Assembly (NCBI GenBank): GCA_016169945.1
Contig: JADLSH010000395.1
Location: 4,080,501 to 4,144,500, forward strand
Length of the DNA stretch: 64,000 nucleotides
Direction of reading: 5' to 3'
Source of the DNA: Trachythela sp. YZ-2020
Taxonomy: Eukaryota; Cnidaria; Anthozoa; Malacalcyonacea; Clavulariidae
The notes under the pieces were generated by a model. It saw only the letters and a list, made by a program, of their open reading frames with translations. It ran no database searches and had not been told where the DNA came from. A program made the translations under genes and the position numbers. How positions within the stretch are numbered: the first letter of the stretch is position 1; each line of letters opens with the position of its first letter. Positions 1-12,647 of this stretch are shown here, in pieces.

Positions 1-34
1 GTAACTTGAATTATACCATTTTCATACTTGCAAG

Positions 35-345
35 GCAACAAAAGAGAACGCCAATATTCTTCTGATTATGTAGATTTAACGAAAGCCACATTCAAGAATA
101 TAGGTGTATTTGCCAATTGGTTCCAAGGCACGCGCACAATGCAAGAACATTTGAAAGACGTGGTGACTTTTAAACCGTTGGATAGCGTTTTCACTCCTGG
201 ATACCTATCTTTGAAACATTATCTTTCAACAATCGACGAAACTACTCCAATTGAAAGCCGAGATCATTCATTTTCGTTCACTGTGAACGTGGTAAAAAAG
301 GTTATGCCACGTTGGCGTACAAAGCTGACATTCGACATAAGTTAA
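35..345 (+). CDS. C-terminal exon of an unidentified gene (partial)
   Basis: An open stretch follows a plausible acceptor (TTCATACTTGCAAG, AG at 33-34) and ends at TAA 343-345. It enters in phase 1, so the coding part starts with two bases that complete a codon from an upstream exon outside the window. It gives about 103 residues, mixed polar and hydrophobic, with no membrane segment, signal peptide, cysteine pattern or repeat. The last residues are basic (VMPRWRTKLTFDIS). Codon use is ordinary and there is no internal stop, which suits a real terminal exon. I do not recognise the family. The rest of the gene lies to the left of base 1. It could also be a chance open frame, but the acceptor and the length argue for an exon. 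Confidence 0.4.
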
Positions 346-668
346 AGTAATGTAAATATTTTTGGTGTTTTTTTCTAAATATACATTGTCCCAACCAACG
401 GCCAATTGTTTATTTTATTTAGAATTCACTCCCAATTAAGTATCCACTCGTTCAGTTTTTGCATTTTTTTTAATGTGTTTTACTGTAGGTATACTTTAAC
501 AGAGCATTTAAAACAATTCGAACAACAGCTTTTTGGTTCATACAAAAATTCCAGAAAAGTCCGAAAGTCCGACCATAAATTCCCGGACTTTTGAAAGCCC
601 AAAATTAAGTCTCGTACACTTTTTTTTAGTGATTTGCCTCTCGGTGTTCCCTGAAGTATTAAAATATA

Positions 669-836
669 CGGCCGTTGACTGTTGTGTAAAACTACCTGAA
701 AAATACAATAAGAACTTCGACGTTTCGAGCGAAGACCCTTCGTCTTACTACAAACTTCCAGACGAAGGGCCTTCGCTCGAAACGTCGAAGTTCTTATTGT
801 ATTTTTCAGGTAGTTTTACACAACAGTCAACGGCCG
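669..836. repeat. Near-perfect hairpin inverted-repeat element (MITE-like)
   Basis: Arms of about 75 bases starting CGGCCGTTGACTGTTGTGTA face each other around a spacer of only about 16 bases. The arms are almost identical, so this is a young or conserved foldback element. A decayed relative sharing the CCTTCGCTC...ACGTCGAAG core lies near 35830-35905 inside a DYNC2LI1 intron. No coding potential. Confidence 0.75.
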
Positions 837-1022
837 AATCTTTGTTACACTTTACCCACACTGGCACCGTATGTTCGAGATATTAAAATATACTGATGTA
901 TTTGGGAGCCACATATGGCCAAACTGAGCGACCAATACTTCTCAAACTCATTAATAATTCATGAGCAAAACACAAAGAAAATCACCACCGTATCATTGTC
1001 GTACGTCTTGATACCACGGCAC

Positions 1023-1130
1023 AGAATAGGAAATGACCAGAAGGGCCACTCAGCAGTGCAACGTGCAGACCCCCTATTTTTATGCAGTTTTCTGGCCAGA
1101 ATAATGGCCCTTCTAGTCATTTCCTATTCT
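1023..1130. repeat. Short inverted repeat with 25-bp arms
   Basis: AGAATAGGAAATGACCAGAA at 1023 pairs with its reverse complement ending at 1130 with one mismatch, separated by about 58 bases. This looks like a small foldback element. Confidence 0.6.
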
Positions 1131-1398
1131 ATGACCACGGTAATAAACACCCATAAATTAACCGGCTCAACTTTCGCGTTGAATTTGTCTTTAAATACTG
1201 GTTTGTTTGAGAAGCTGTATCATACACTCGAAGTCGTTTATTATAGTGATTTAAAAACACTTCAAAGTATGTTTTTAAAAAACTCGGCTATAGCGCCTTG
1301 TTTTTCAACACATATCAGATTCACTGCGCATGCTCGATTATGCCTAAACAACTTTGGTCCAATTGCAAACGTTTTGTAGTATAAAGACGTTGTTTTGT

Positions 1399-1470
1399 GA
1401 CCGTGATTGCCGATTGCAGACAAATGCAGGCTGAAACCTATAGTCACTGTTGCCCCAGCGCTATTCATCT
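1399..1470. repeat. Dispersed repeat copy, related to 2225-2315
   Basis: Shares the blocks GACAAATGCA, GCTGAAACCTATAG-like and GTTGCCCCAGCG with the segment at 2225-2315 in the same orientation. A diverged dispersed repeat of unknown class. Confidence 0.45.
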
Positions 1471-2224
1471 CTCGCTTCCAATCCAAGGATATCTTCACGG
1501 AACTGTATGAAATAGAAAAAGACTTTAATGTCAATTATTCACGATAAATTGTAAAGCCGTCTCTCGTAGTCTAACGTTAATAGAGACTTACGATTTCAAG
1601 ACGGCAACGTGACGACAACGGCCATAAATTCAATGAAATTTATAGTATTTTAGAATAGAAATGAATAATTAAAATCGCAAGGGAGTTTTAGACGTCATCC
1701 TCGCTCTGTTTACAACGGTAAACTACAGATTTTTACGTCTTGTGTTCAACGTCTGTATTTCAAGCTCAGTACTGAAGTATTGGCTCAGTACTGAAGTAGA
1801 AATCTTCTAAACCAAAAAGCCCTTTTCTCAACTTCCACAAACTGAAGTGAATTCATACGATTGATAATACACGACAAGTTTTATTTAATTGATTTATTTG
1901 AAGGAGTTTGTTTTGGCTGTCGTCGTTCGCGTTGCCGTCCTACATCATAAGGTCTCTAGTATGTATTGATCCGTCAACGCAAACGCTCGAGTTCGATTCT
2001 CCACAGGGGATTTTATTTTCACTATTTAATAGTTTCAGGTCTCAGCGATGTGAGTTTTTTTTTCGATGTCTCTATGATGAGAGAATTATGTTTTGTGATA
2101 AGGTTTTAGTTGTCTCTGTTAGGGAAGGCATTCCTAAAATTTAATTTTCACTTCCAGACGCTCGCCGTCGGCATGTTGAATTATCTGTGTTAACTATATT
2201 ACGATTTACACGAAGTTTACAGTT

Positions 2225-2315
2225 TGTGACCATTCACGGAAATTGCACATTGCACATTGCAGTTGCTGACAAATGCAAGCCGAAACCTATAGTTGCTGTT
2301 GCCCCAGCGACTAAT
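2225..2315. repeat. Dispersed repeat copy, related to 1399-1470
   Basis: Second copy of the segment described at 1399. It carries GACAAATGCAAGCCGAAACC followed by TGTTGCCCCAGCGA. Confidence 0.45.
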
Positions 2316-2631
2316 GATCAGACTAGTCCCTAGTCCTCTATACGCGCGTTCTATATTTCCGTGACGTCCCCGAATGAAATGCGCAGCCCGAATATTAATG
2401 AGAACGCTTAGAGGCCTAGGAACTAGGCTGACTAATAATATGCCGCTTTTAAGACTGGATGCCAAAGTCTTGATAATAAATGCATCATCATTCTTATTTA
2501 GAACTGTCATTGTCAACTTCATTGTAGAACTATATATTATGAGAATTGAAAAAGTGAAGGAGTTGTTGTATGAAAAGTCAGTTATAACCTTTATATTTCT
2601 ACGAATATATATATAAACAAAACGTGCCCTT

Positions 2632-2694
2632 CTACGAGTATCTACCCCTACGTCTACGAGTATCTACCCCTACGTCTACGAGTATCTTACCCTT
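2632..2694. repeat. 22-bp tandem repeat, about 2.8 copies
   Basis: The unit CTACGAGTATCTACCCCTAC plus GT is repeated head to tail, with the last copy partial. Short minisatellite, no coding role seen. Confidence 0.7.
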
Positions 2695-5655
2695 TTGCCC
2701 TTCTACCGTTTCTGCGTCCCTGCAGTGCTGCAGTATGTTGCAATAAAACTTCGAAAGTATATTTACGATCTATTTATGTTTTATTTATGTTAGGATGCTG
2801 AGAGGAGTGAATTGCTTTTCATTTGTATTGTCGGTTGTTGGTCAGAATCATGCTAAGTTTGTAATCAAGTCATGACACGAGATCTTGCTATGATATGAAG
2901 AACACTGTGCCGCTGTGGGATCATTTGTTAAAGTTATTCCTGCTATTATATTTCTTTATTTGAACGCATAAACAATTTTTTATCAATTACTTTGCAAAAA
3001 TCAAGCTGAAAAAAACGTTTAAAATTTATATATGGGTCAAGTTCAACATAAATGTTTAGAAAAGATTTTAAAAATGCCTCGTTATGTTGTTAAACTTGAC
3101 AATCTTCTTACTATGTATATCTATCGATATTACAATCGTGATTGATCTTCAATATCATGTAATTTTAATGTATAACTTGATCTTACAGTTATAGTATACA
3201 GATGAAACAGGATTTTCAAGTTTTGATGGGCCATGATCGGCAAATTCATGCATGGACTTGCTCCAAGCGGTCCATATTTCTCATCTACTACAGTGCTCAT
3301 GACATGGTGAGCTAGCTACACGTACATGTATATCTAGTAAGATCGACCATTTCGCAAGCACTAAACTATCTAATCTATCAAAGTCTAATAAGTGTGAACA
3401 ATGACATGTCAATAGCTAGCTCAAAAAGTTAGTTTTCTACCCTTAATAAAGCAGTTTAGCAAAGGTCGTTATTGCTTGCACTTTGTCTTTATTACCGCGC
3501 GCATATTAAAATAGTCAGTAAATCTGTAAATGACGACAAGATCGGATCGGATATATTCAAGTTCCGGCCATGATATTGGATCGCAATTTTCCTGTAGAAT
3601 TATAGATTATACCTGGCTTCATGCATCACGATACGTGATCCGTGTATGATTGCTGCATGGCCATGGCCATGTGCCAATTCCGAATTATGTAAATGGTATA
3701 TTATTACCCGTATGGTTAACATAAAGCACACCAGGTTCGTAACTATAATCATTGACACTTGGATTGATAGTAAATTGCTACTTTTCTGTTTCCTCTGCTC
3801 TGTTGTTTACTACCTGGCATTAAATCAATTTTAGTCATTTTCGATTATATATTAGTTTATAACTTTTATAAGCTCATTTAACAAATGGAGAAACACAACT
3901 CAGCTCTCAAACTTGAAGTGGGCGGGGGTGGAAGGGAATGTTTAGCCTCCTCCGCAGGCATCTCTTGGATCCCCGGGGTAGGGAATGTTAACAGTAAGCA
4001 ATAATTTCTGCCAATAATTATAATGTCAACCCCCAACTATATCAACACGGTTTCAACGTGTACATATATAAAGGTTACCGATTGAAGCTTGCTCTCGGCA
4101 ACGACGGCTAAATTGGTCATCTAACAGATTTGAAAGAAAAATATTAACGGGATGACGCTTATACTGAATAGCATGACGTCATGAGTGTAACTCTTAAAAT
4201 AAGCAACAAAAGTCATCTCTTATATCTGAGATGTTGGCTAATCTTCCCCTTCCCCAATCTCTTGAATGTTAGCTCCCGTGCTTGTATAATTATATAAATC
4301 CGCTTTATAAATAGACCGATAAGCATCGATAAAACACAGGACGCTCGTATAGTTAAAGCAATATATAATATATTTGATATACATGCAGTTGCCACCAGTA
4401 CTAAACTTGTCAATATCTAATGACACCATTAGGCGTGGGCGGTGACATTCTCATATTTAGTCTTGCATAACCATATTTGGCTTGGTTGACTTGGTTAAGT
4501 TCTTACTCCCTTATATGGAACGCGACCTACTACAGCTTATGTACACATTTACCACACTGGCAGTATACATAACATCAATGCAATGGTAATGGCAATATAA
4601 ATAGTTGTAAAAGATAATAACAAATAAAATGCTGTGAAGCTATGCCAAGATTTCTCTGTGTCTATGTAAATAAGACAACCACATGAAATGAAGGAGTCGA
4701 TGACAAATCCGGGATGTGTTAAGTGGGATTGTTAATTCCGTGCAATAACAACAAAGTACCAAAGGTTAAAAATATTCTATCTTCTTCCATGACGTCCAGT
4801 TTGTTTTTACATCACATACTGTATGGTCTAAAAAAATTGATATTTTGAATTGTCTCTTGCACTGTCTTTTTATTAGACAAATCATTTTGCATGGTTATTG
4901 GTTGTTTGAAAAAAAAATAAGGCTAAAATTTATTATCGCGTAAACGTAGGCGTAGCGAAAAATTGTTTCTTGGAAGCATGGACTGATGTCATTGACTTTT
5001 CAACGACAAAAAGACATTTGAAACAAAATTTAAATTTTTACATTGCCTCTACTGTACCAAGAGAAATTAAAATGCCTACCATCCTCATTGGTGAAATTCT
5101 AGAAATATTGAGGTCAAATAGTTATTTGATAATTATATTCAACAAAAATGAAATATTACTCATATTCTATAGAAATATGAGTGTGACGAGTAATTCTGAT
5201 CTGGAACATATGGATCTGGATCCAAGGTGAAGTTATATACAGGTTGATGGACTTTAGGCATGTATGTCATCATTTGGCAGACCGGTATGGGTTCCTTATA
5301 ACCACAGTTGTGACTACGATTTCCTATCATATTGATTTTAGGACAGCAAATCTCGAAACAGAGGTAATTGTGCATTTGTACTGTACATACAAATGATGTC
5401 TCATAAACAGCCTTGATTTGATTAATCACTTTTCATTTGACGATGAGTGGATTGTTTACAAATGACGTCACCAGATATGTCTTAGGAGCACTGAGGCCAG
5501 TTTTAAAGACGTTTTTCATATATGTATGTGTTTTGGTTTTAGACCGCGGGTATTTGAGCTTAAGAGTATATATACATGTTGTCAGATGTAAAATTAGACT
5601 TGCTCCAAGTCTGTCTCTTAAAGCGTTTTTTATTGGGGAGTTATAAAGGAGTGAT

Positions 5656-5697
5656 GTGTGTGTGTGTATGTGTGTGTGTATGTGTGTGTGTGTATGT
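5656..5697. repeat. TG microsatellite
   Basis: Alternating TG interrupted by three TATG steps. Creates a spurious histidine/threonine-rich frame on the opposite strand. Confidence 0.85.
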
Positions 5698-8600
5698 TCA
5701 CTCAAAATATACAAATTTAGCTGTCTAATGCCTATGCTGAAATAGGAAGGGCACCCCTGATTATACAAATAGCATACAATTATAACGGCAAAGTATTGGC
5801 TTCATGCAATTCTGCATGCAATTCAATTTACAACCAATATTATTCACAAGGTATTTGTTGCAATTATGTAATTTTACAGTTAATAATTTTGAAGACTTCG
5901 TAATTTCATCCGACGATAAAGAAAATTTTTGCCATTCTTTGAAAAATATATTTTGATAAAAGTTTATTAAATACTGGAAATAACAGATTCAACAAGGTGG
6001 AAGAAATGGTAAATTAAGACTTTTTAAGAAAGTGAAAATACATTTTGGCTTTGAGAATGATCTCTCTTCAATTCACAACTTCAAACATCGACAGGCGGTT
6101 ACAAAATTTAGAATTTCAGCTCATAGATTACCTGTTGAAACTGGTCGTTATATAGCAATGTTTCATACAATGTAAACATTGCGATCTAGATGAGATTGGA
6201 ATTTGGAAACGAAAACCATTTCTTAATGTCATGCAGAAACATTAAGATCACTAATCTCAGAGTTAACTTTATAAATAATCTATGTAAATTAAATCGGTCA
6301 TTCCATTCATTTAATACTCAAGTTCTTTTTATGTATATTATGGCTATCCAAGACAAAACAATAATGACTTTAGTTGGTAAATACTGTTACGATATTCTCA
6401 CAGTTTTTGAAAGTTTTTAAAGTGGGTTACTGTAGTTTAGTTTTATATATTTTATACTAGATTTTATATGTATGTAGGCCTACCTAGATATACCAAAATT
6501 GGTATTTATGTTGCTGTTGATTAAATTCATGACTATATATACAATTAATTGCATGTGAGTGCTCAATTTCACTTCTTCAGACTAGGTTAGGAACATTCAA
6601 CGAAAATATTGCTGCAATGCGAAATATATCACTCCAGTTGGTTAGCAAGTTCACTGGTAGAGTTTCCCCCACTGGCTACAATGCAGGGAGATTAAATAAG
6701 CACTTCAACCTTTTTTTTTTCTTTTTTTTTTATATGAGTTCTAAATTTGTTTCAATCCTGTAGCGAAGATTTTACGATTTTTAGATAATCTGGCACTGAC
6801 GTTCTTGTCGACAAGCATATACAAATTTCGACTTAGAGTAAACTTTTTAAATTCAGGCTTTGAAATGGACTATAAGATACGATTTAGAAGCACAGAATAA
6901 GATACCTTATTTGTATACCTAGCTGGGCCCTGCTTGTACTTATAAATTCGCACAGTATATTAGCCGGAATTCGCGCAGACCATATAGGTGCGAAAATTAA
7001 AAGTGAGCGTAAAATAATCCTCGGGAAAAGGTTTGCTGCGGAAAATAATCCGTATGTAATTGCCCCCGTGACACAAAACACTGATAATTAAAAAGCAAAT
7101 AGGAAATTATTCTATATGACATTGTGTATGATATTTATTTACCATGAGATTTGTTGTTATAGCTGTTGTTACTACAGCTATAGATAAAGGTACTCTCATG
7201 CTTATCTTTCTTTGCCAGTTTCGAATATCATTTAAAACTGCGCGAATACATTGCATTTAAGGTGAGCGAAATCAGTTAAAGCGCCGAAAATTTAGTATAC
7301 TACACAAATTTAAATACAAGTAAGGTATATCATTATTATTATTGGTTAAGGTTAATGGGCAACGCTGTAAAACGCCCGGGAACGTATTCGTCTCAGAGCT
7401 TGGTTTGGTTGCATGACCAATACATTTTTTCCCAGTGGCGTAGAAACCGGGGGCACGTGGCCCCCCAAGTTTTCTTCAAAGTGCCATTTTCTCCAACTAA
7501 AACAATGGCAAAAGTGCCCTTTTCTAATAGAAGAGCTGCCCTTAAGACGAAGTGCCCCTCCAACTTGAAGAGTTGAAGTTGCCTCCGACGCCACTAGTAT
7601 TAGGAACTCCAACCCAGTTAAGCTAACAAATAATCCTATTACATATAAACTGATAGTTGACAAACAATGAATAAAGATTTTTATTTACTGAAAAGAGTAC
7701 CCTTATATAGACTGGGCATGCGAGAGTTCGCATATATTGGTTAGTTTCAGTAAACATACAGAGCAGTAGATAGTGCCATTGTGATCAACTTCAGAAAAGT
7801 AAACAGTGATAGGTGCAAAATTAATCAACTACCAGCTCTCTCAATTCTATTCATTAGCCAAGACTACCTCATATAATGTAAAGAGTTAACTGTCGAGTGT
7901 CGGCTAACCATCTGCTGCATGATTTAACTTAATCTTAGACTTAGTGAACCCACCGCTATATGAACAATATCCACTAAATTTACATAAGAGACTATGGTAC
8001 TGTCTCTACGCATAATCTATAGAATTATCCAAATCCTACTAGCAGTTTTATTGCTTCAACCTCTAACTCTGTTTTGCTAAGTTCTAAAGTGTGATCGCTG
8101 ATTTCCTCTTGAAATAGATTAAACATTGTCATTTTTCAACAGATTGTACTTTTGTTTTCTTTATTTTGTCAACAAAGTCAGAAGGTCAATTTATTTAAGA
8201 ACTTCCTAATTTTCACCACGTATTATCATCAGACCACCCAAACGAAATATTTTAACATGTAAGATGTACGCATGCGCGGTTGCGCGCTAGTTTGTTCAGA
8301 CGTGGTTCGGTATATACTGATCCGAGACAATCGTCTGAGCAAAGTCTCGTTATAGTTTTAGAATTAAGCTCTCGCATGAACTTTTCCCGAGAGCGCGAAG
8401 GTGTCTCTATACTATCTACTTTACGTAATGCTATACAAACGCTAGTTTTAACCTTCTGCATGCATTAAACCAGTGAGTTGTTGACATGTTCGTGTTTATT
8501 CGTGTTGACATGTTCTTTGTTTATTATTGTTATGAATTATTTTTTGACTTGCTTTATTATATCTAGTGATTTAACCGTATCCTTTTAAAGTTGAAGGCAG

Positions 8601-9415
8601 ATTAGTAGAGCTATAATAGCAGGATCTCAATTACTAAATAAACTATTTGCCAGAATAAACTAAAGAAACATATAACGATGTCAAACTGTGTTTGTATTAA
8701 TAATTCACCCCCTCACAGATCTTGATATGATCTTGAACGGTAATGATTTAATCTGCATTTGTATATCTTATATGATATACACTGAGGAATATAAGTCTTT
8801 TTCATCAATTGGATAATCTTATTAATATGTTAGTGCTATATGATGCATGATATTTCTGGTTCCGCACATGGTGGTCAATCAGGCCGGGGCTTAGGAAGTT
8901 CGGTCCCCCCACACCCCATAGTTCGTTTCTACTTCGTGCGAATTCTAATTAAAGTCATTAATAGAAGTGCTTCGAAAGAATCAAGTTTATACTTTGTAAT
9001 TGAATTATCTAAGAATTTTTGCCCCAGGGACGAGGTTGAATTTTTGCCATATTTTGGAGTTTGTTGCCCTGCGAGTCTGTGACTCAACATAGCCTATCCA
9101 GAGTCATTTTAATCAAAAGTGACCAATCACAAAGTAGAACAGGGGCTAGTGCCTGGTTATACAAAATTAACTATCAGAGTAATTTGTCTTTACGTTTAAA
9201 AGATTCAGACAAAACCTAGCATAGGGGAAAGGCCAAATTCTCAGCTCATAGTTTCTACTTCGTGTAAATTCAAATTAAAGTTATTTATAAACGTGCCTCG
9301 AAACAATAAAGTTTATAGACCTTTATACTTTGCAAGAATTCAAGACTTTGTAAGATCTAAGAATTTTTGCCATATTGTATGGAGTCGGGTGCCTATGGCC
9401 TGAGTCCTGCTTTAT

Positions 9416-9537
9416 TTAACAATTATTCGCCGAAGGCGAGGTGAATATCGGTGAATAAAAACCGAGACGAAGACAAGTCGAGGTTTTTATTCACCGATAT
9501 TCACCGAGCCTCATGCATGAAGTGAATAATTGTTTTA
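9416..9537. repeat. Hairpin inverted-repeat element
   Basis: AGGTGAATATCGGTGAATAA and its complement face each other around a very short loop near 9471-9476. The outer ends TTAACAATTATTC and GAATAATTGTTTTA also pair. The flank to 9650 carries AAAATTACATAGGTGATTAT and TTTAGGTGATTATCGCG, blocks also found at 20117-20280, so the two places belong to one repeat family. Confidence 0.65.
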
Positions 9538-10893
9538 GTAAAATTACATAGGTGATTATTTGGAAATTACATAGGGAATTATTTTAATTGAATATTTACG
9601 ATAAATTAAAAGCGGCTTAAAAATACTTTAGGTGATTATCGCGTAAGGGGGTCCATTACCAAAAATATTTTTTTCTACCGTTTCATAGTATTGAAACTTA
9701 TCTATTATTAGTATGTTGTTAGGCTCGATTCTCTGACAAAAAAATATGTTGTTGCAAAATATAGTTTCCATGGTTTCCATGATAAAGCACCCCAAACGAT
9801 GAAATTCATGCAATTTTATAAACATGATTATTAGATCATCCTTAAGATAAAATTCTGGAATAACGTTTATTCTCTAACAAACAACAATATCTAGGAGTTG
9901 AACTAAAACAATCTCCATTGAGGCTTTTTCAACAGTTTTACAGACCAAATATTAAAAGAGAATACGATGATTCCCACGAAAACTGTCACTGCTTCGAAAC
10001 TATTCAGTAAAATTTAATTATTTTAGTTTCATCTCCTATAGAGGTAAATATGCTGAGTCTATCCTGTAAGAGTGTAAATTTAATCAGGATAGCTTTGAAA
10101 CTTCATTAGTTATCTTGCATGCCTCTGTATTTATAGAAAATATTTTGTGGTTGGGATGTGGGAGCAATATTGTTGCACAACTGCGCATGTCCATCTCGAC
10201 GTTTATGAAAATTATATTATATACGCTTGTAAAAGCACAGCACTCTTATATACAAGTTTATAAAAGCACAGAAAAAAGAATTCACGAGTCGTGACAAGAA
10301 ACTGCTAGAATTATTAAATGTTGATTAGTTAAAGTACGGAAGCCCAGCCCTGCCATCCCCAGACAAGTAATCCGGGATGCAAACGCTTCCTATTTCAAAC
10401 GATCTAAAACATGAAGCGGCTGCACCGCGGGCTTCGTGACAAAAGCTAGCGTTTTCCATCGAGTAGGGACGAAGTCCTGAAATGATCACATCGCGCGCCG
10501 GAGTATGGGACTAGGGTCCACTTCCGAAGAACGGGAGAAATGTTTTGACGATTCTTTCAGCAATCGTTTATTATACTACTTTCCATTGCTCATGCACAAT
10601 CTTTCCATTGCTTCCGCGTGCAAAAGCGCAAAACAACTAAACAAGCTCATCAGAAGCCTGTGATCAAGTCAGTAGATCTAGAATCTAGAATTAATGAAAC
10701 TAAATAGGCCACTATGGCGCAGTCTGAAATTTTTAGGCGGAAATCAGGCTACCACGTGTTAAAAACTTACAGTGTTACTACTTTGTCAACTTTGATAACA
10801 TGACATAGCTAATGAAATATTCATGAAGCGCGTGAACGAAGACGATATCGATCACTCTAGTGACATTGGGCATGATAAAATTATTTTTAAAAT

Positions 10894-10922
10894 CAGTCCG
10901 CAGTCCGCAGTCCGCAGTCCGC
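10894..10922. repeat. 7-bp tandem repeat (CAGTCCG x4)
   Basis: Four head-to-tail copies of CAGTCCG just outside the left end of the element at 10945. Confidence 0.85.
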
Positions 10923-10944
10923 GTTTTCCACCAAACCCCCGGTA

Positions 10945-11643
10945 CAGGTGTATGTACCACAGAATACCGCAAACATTTCCATGTTCCATATCTTTTGTCA
11001 AATATATATAATGTGGCTTCTTAATATTTTTTAGTATAGTTTATCGATATATTTTTTCTTCCTGGGGGTTTTGGGGCTAGATTTCATAGACTTAAATATT
11101 ATTTTTTAATTGAACATTCTGTGGAACAAACTCTAATGTACCACAGAATACCAGTGCAGAGATAAATAAGCAACGGTTTATCAAATTGTACCAGGATTTG
11201 CTGTGTCATGTTGTGTGATAATACTGTAGGATATTGCTAACTTAATTTCGTGAAAGGTAAATACTAAAATCAGTACAGCCTACCAGTGGTGTAACCAAAG
11301 AATACCAGGTTTATCAATAATTTTGAAAAATTCAGTTTTTCAATGGTAAAATTGATTCCTCCGTGTGATTCCTGTATAGTAATAATGTTGTGTTGCATAG
11401 AAAAGAAGTGATCAACATAAATTATACTGCTTTGCAATGTTATTTTTGGTTAATCCTGATTATTAGTTTTAAGAATTTTTATGAAAATATTCATTTTTTG
11501 TTTTTTATATGTCAATTAAAACTAAAACTAATATATATTCACAAAAATAAAGTATATAGTATGTTTCCGCCAAATTTTATTGAAGATCAATAAATAAGAC
11601 TGGTATTCTGTGGTACCGTGGTATTCTGTGGTATATACACCTG
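10945..11643. mobile_element. TA-flanked short DNA transposon, copy 1 (699 bp, non-autonomous)
   Basis: Terminal inverted repeats begin CAGGTGTATGTACCACAGAA and end with the complement CACCTG, with TA on each side (10943-44 and 11644-45), as expected for TA-target insertion of Tc1/mariner type. No transposase frame is present, so it is non-autonomous. The terminal block ACCACAGAATACC recurs inside, at about 11137 and twice near the right end, and a variant CAAAGAATACC occurs near 11300. A second copy in the opposite orientation is at 38775-39497. Confidence 0.8.
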
Positions 11644-11670
11644 TATATGATTAATTTATGTGTTTTTCAG

Positions 11671-12647
11671 CGCTGTGAAGAATTAAAAAACAAAGTGATT
11701 CTGATGTGACCACACTTGACGAGTAAGTCGTATTTATCTTACCAAGAGATCTAAATAATATATCAAGTGATGCATTTTGTATTCATTGGTTTAGTGAAAG
11801 ATTAAGAACTGACCATCAAGAGGACAATGATGGTTTGTATAATACATGTTTGTTTATGTATTGTACATAAATCGTGGAGATTTAGAATTTTAGATTCAAA
11901 TTAATTTTTTTGTGTGTTAGAAATCCCAGTCATTCCAGATCTAGACCTTGCAAACAAAGTTGCTGCTCCTCCTAGGTTTGTTTGTTTGTTGATGATAATA
12001 ATTTTGTATTTGTAGCATATGTGAACAGTGGTTCCAGCATGACTCTGAGTCAAAAATGGCAGGTTTTCGCTGGTTTCCTCCTGTGGAAACACTGGAACAA
12101 TAAATTATGTCCCTTACTGGACGTCTAGGGAGAACAGTTTAGGACTGATAGATTTATCCAGTATACATAAAGTTAGTTTAGTTGACATTTTGTGCAAAAT
12201 GTTTTAGCATCCAAGTCAATCGTGTGGCAACTTATAAAGAATTAGATAACGATTTTCAAAAGCATTCTTATCTTATGACTTTGGTATGTGAAATCATCAA
12301 TCATGTTGCTATATATACATCACTCATATGCTTGCTTATTTTGCTGACATTTCTTTTTTTTTTGCAAGGATGATGAAATTGATTTGAAGCTTTTGGGAAA
12401 GGTTTTAGCTCCTGAGTCAACACTCAACAGTCTTTGAAGTAAGAATGATAAGACACTGTAACTCCTAAAGTTTCTCTAACATCGCATTTGTCAGGATTTT
12501 GTATACTTAACTTCATACTTTCTTTTATAGGAAGACAAAGCGTGGGATTGGGACAGGCTTTTCACTAAAGTATCGTCTGAGTTGCAAACAGAATGGGAGA
12601 CGAGAAAGACCAACGAAGAAAACAGACCCCAGCCGACAGTAGAGTGA
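11671..12647 (+). CDS. IFT43: Intraflagellar transport protein 43 (IFT43), C-terminal exons; frame breaks present
   Basis: IFT43 is a subunit of the IFT-A complex, which carries cargo from the tip back to the base of cilia. Three exons are secure: 11921-11975 (IPVIPDLDLANKVAAPP, the conserved IPxIPDL...VAAPP block), 12208-12283 (VNRVATYKELDNDF, matching the family's RVxTYxxLDND), and 12531-12647 (WDWDRLFTKVSSELQTEWE, ending TGA). Exon 12369-12438 carries EIDLKLLGKVLAPE but ends CTTTGAA|gtaaga, where one extra T puts a TGA in frame. A candidate earlier exon 11671-11722 has good splice sites and reads SDSDVTTLD in one frame, but all three frames are closed and its phase does not fit 11921. The identity is firm from the conserved blocks. 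The one-base breaks sit at A or T runs, so they could be assembly errors in a working gene or early decay. N-terminal exons were not found. Confidence 0.8.

Larger units (their letters stand above)
346..10944. other. Gene-poor region with hairpin elements and simple repeats
   Basis: No reading frame here shows convincing splice sites or a family I recognise. Visible items are the hairpins at 669-836, 1023-1130 and 9416-9537, a segment present twice (about 1399-1470 and 2225-2315), a 22-bp tandem repeat near 2632, a TG microsatellite near 5656, and a dispersed repeat around 7430-7600 beginning CAGTGGCGTAGAAACCGGGG. Upstream exons of IFT43 should lie in or beyond this region, but I could not find them. 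Confidence 0.5.

Noticed and set aside
533..886. Plus-strand open frame of 117 codons
   Set aside because: Runs through both arms of the hairpin at 669-836, so it is a by-product of the repeat.
5433..5768. Minus-strand frame with a histidine/threonine run
   Set aside because: Comes from the TG microsatellite; no conserved sequence on either side.
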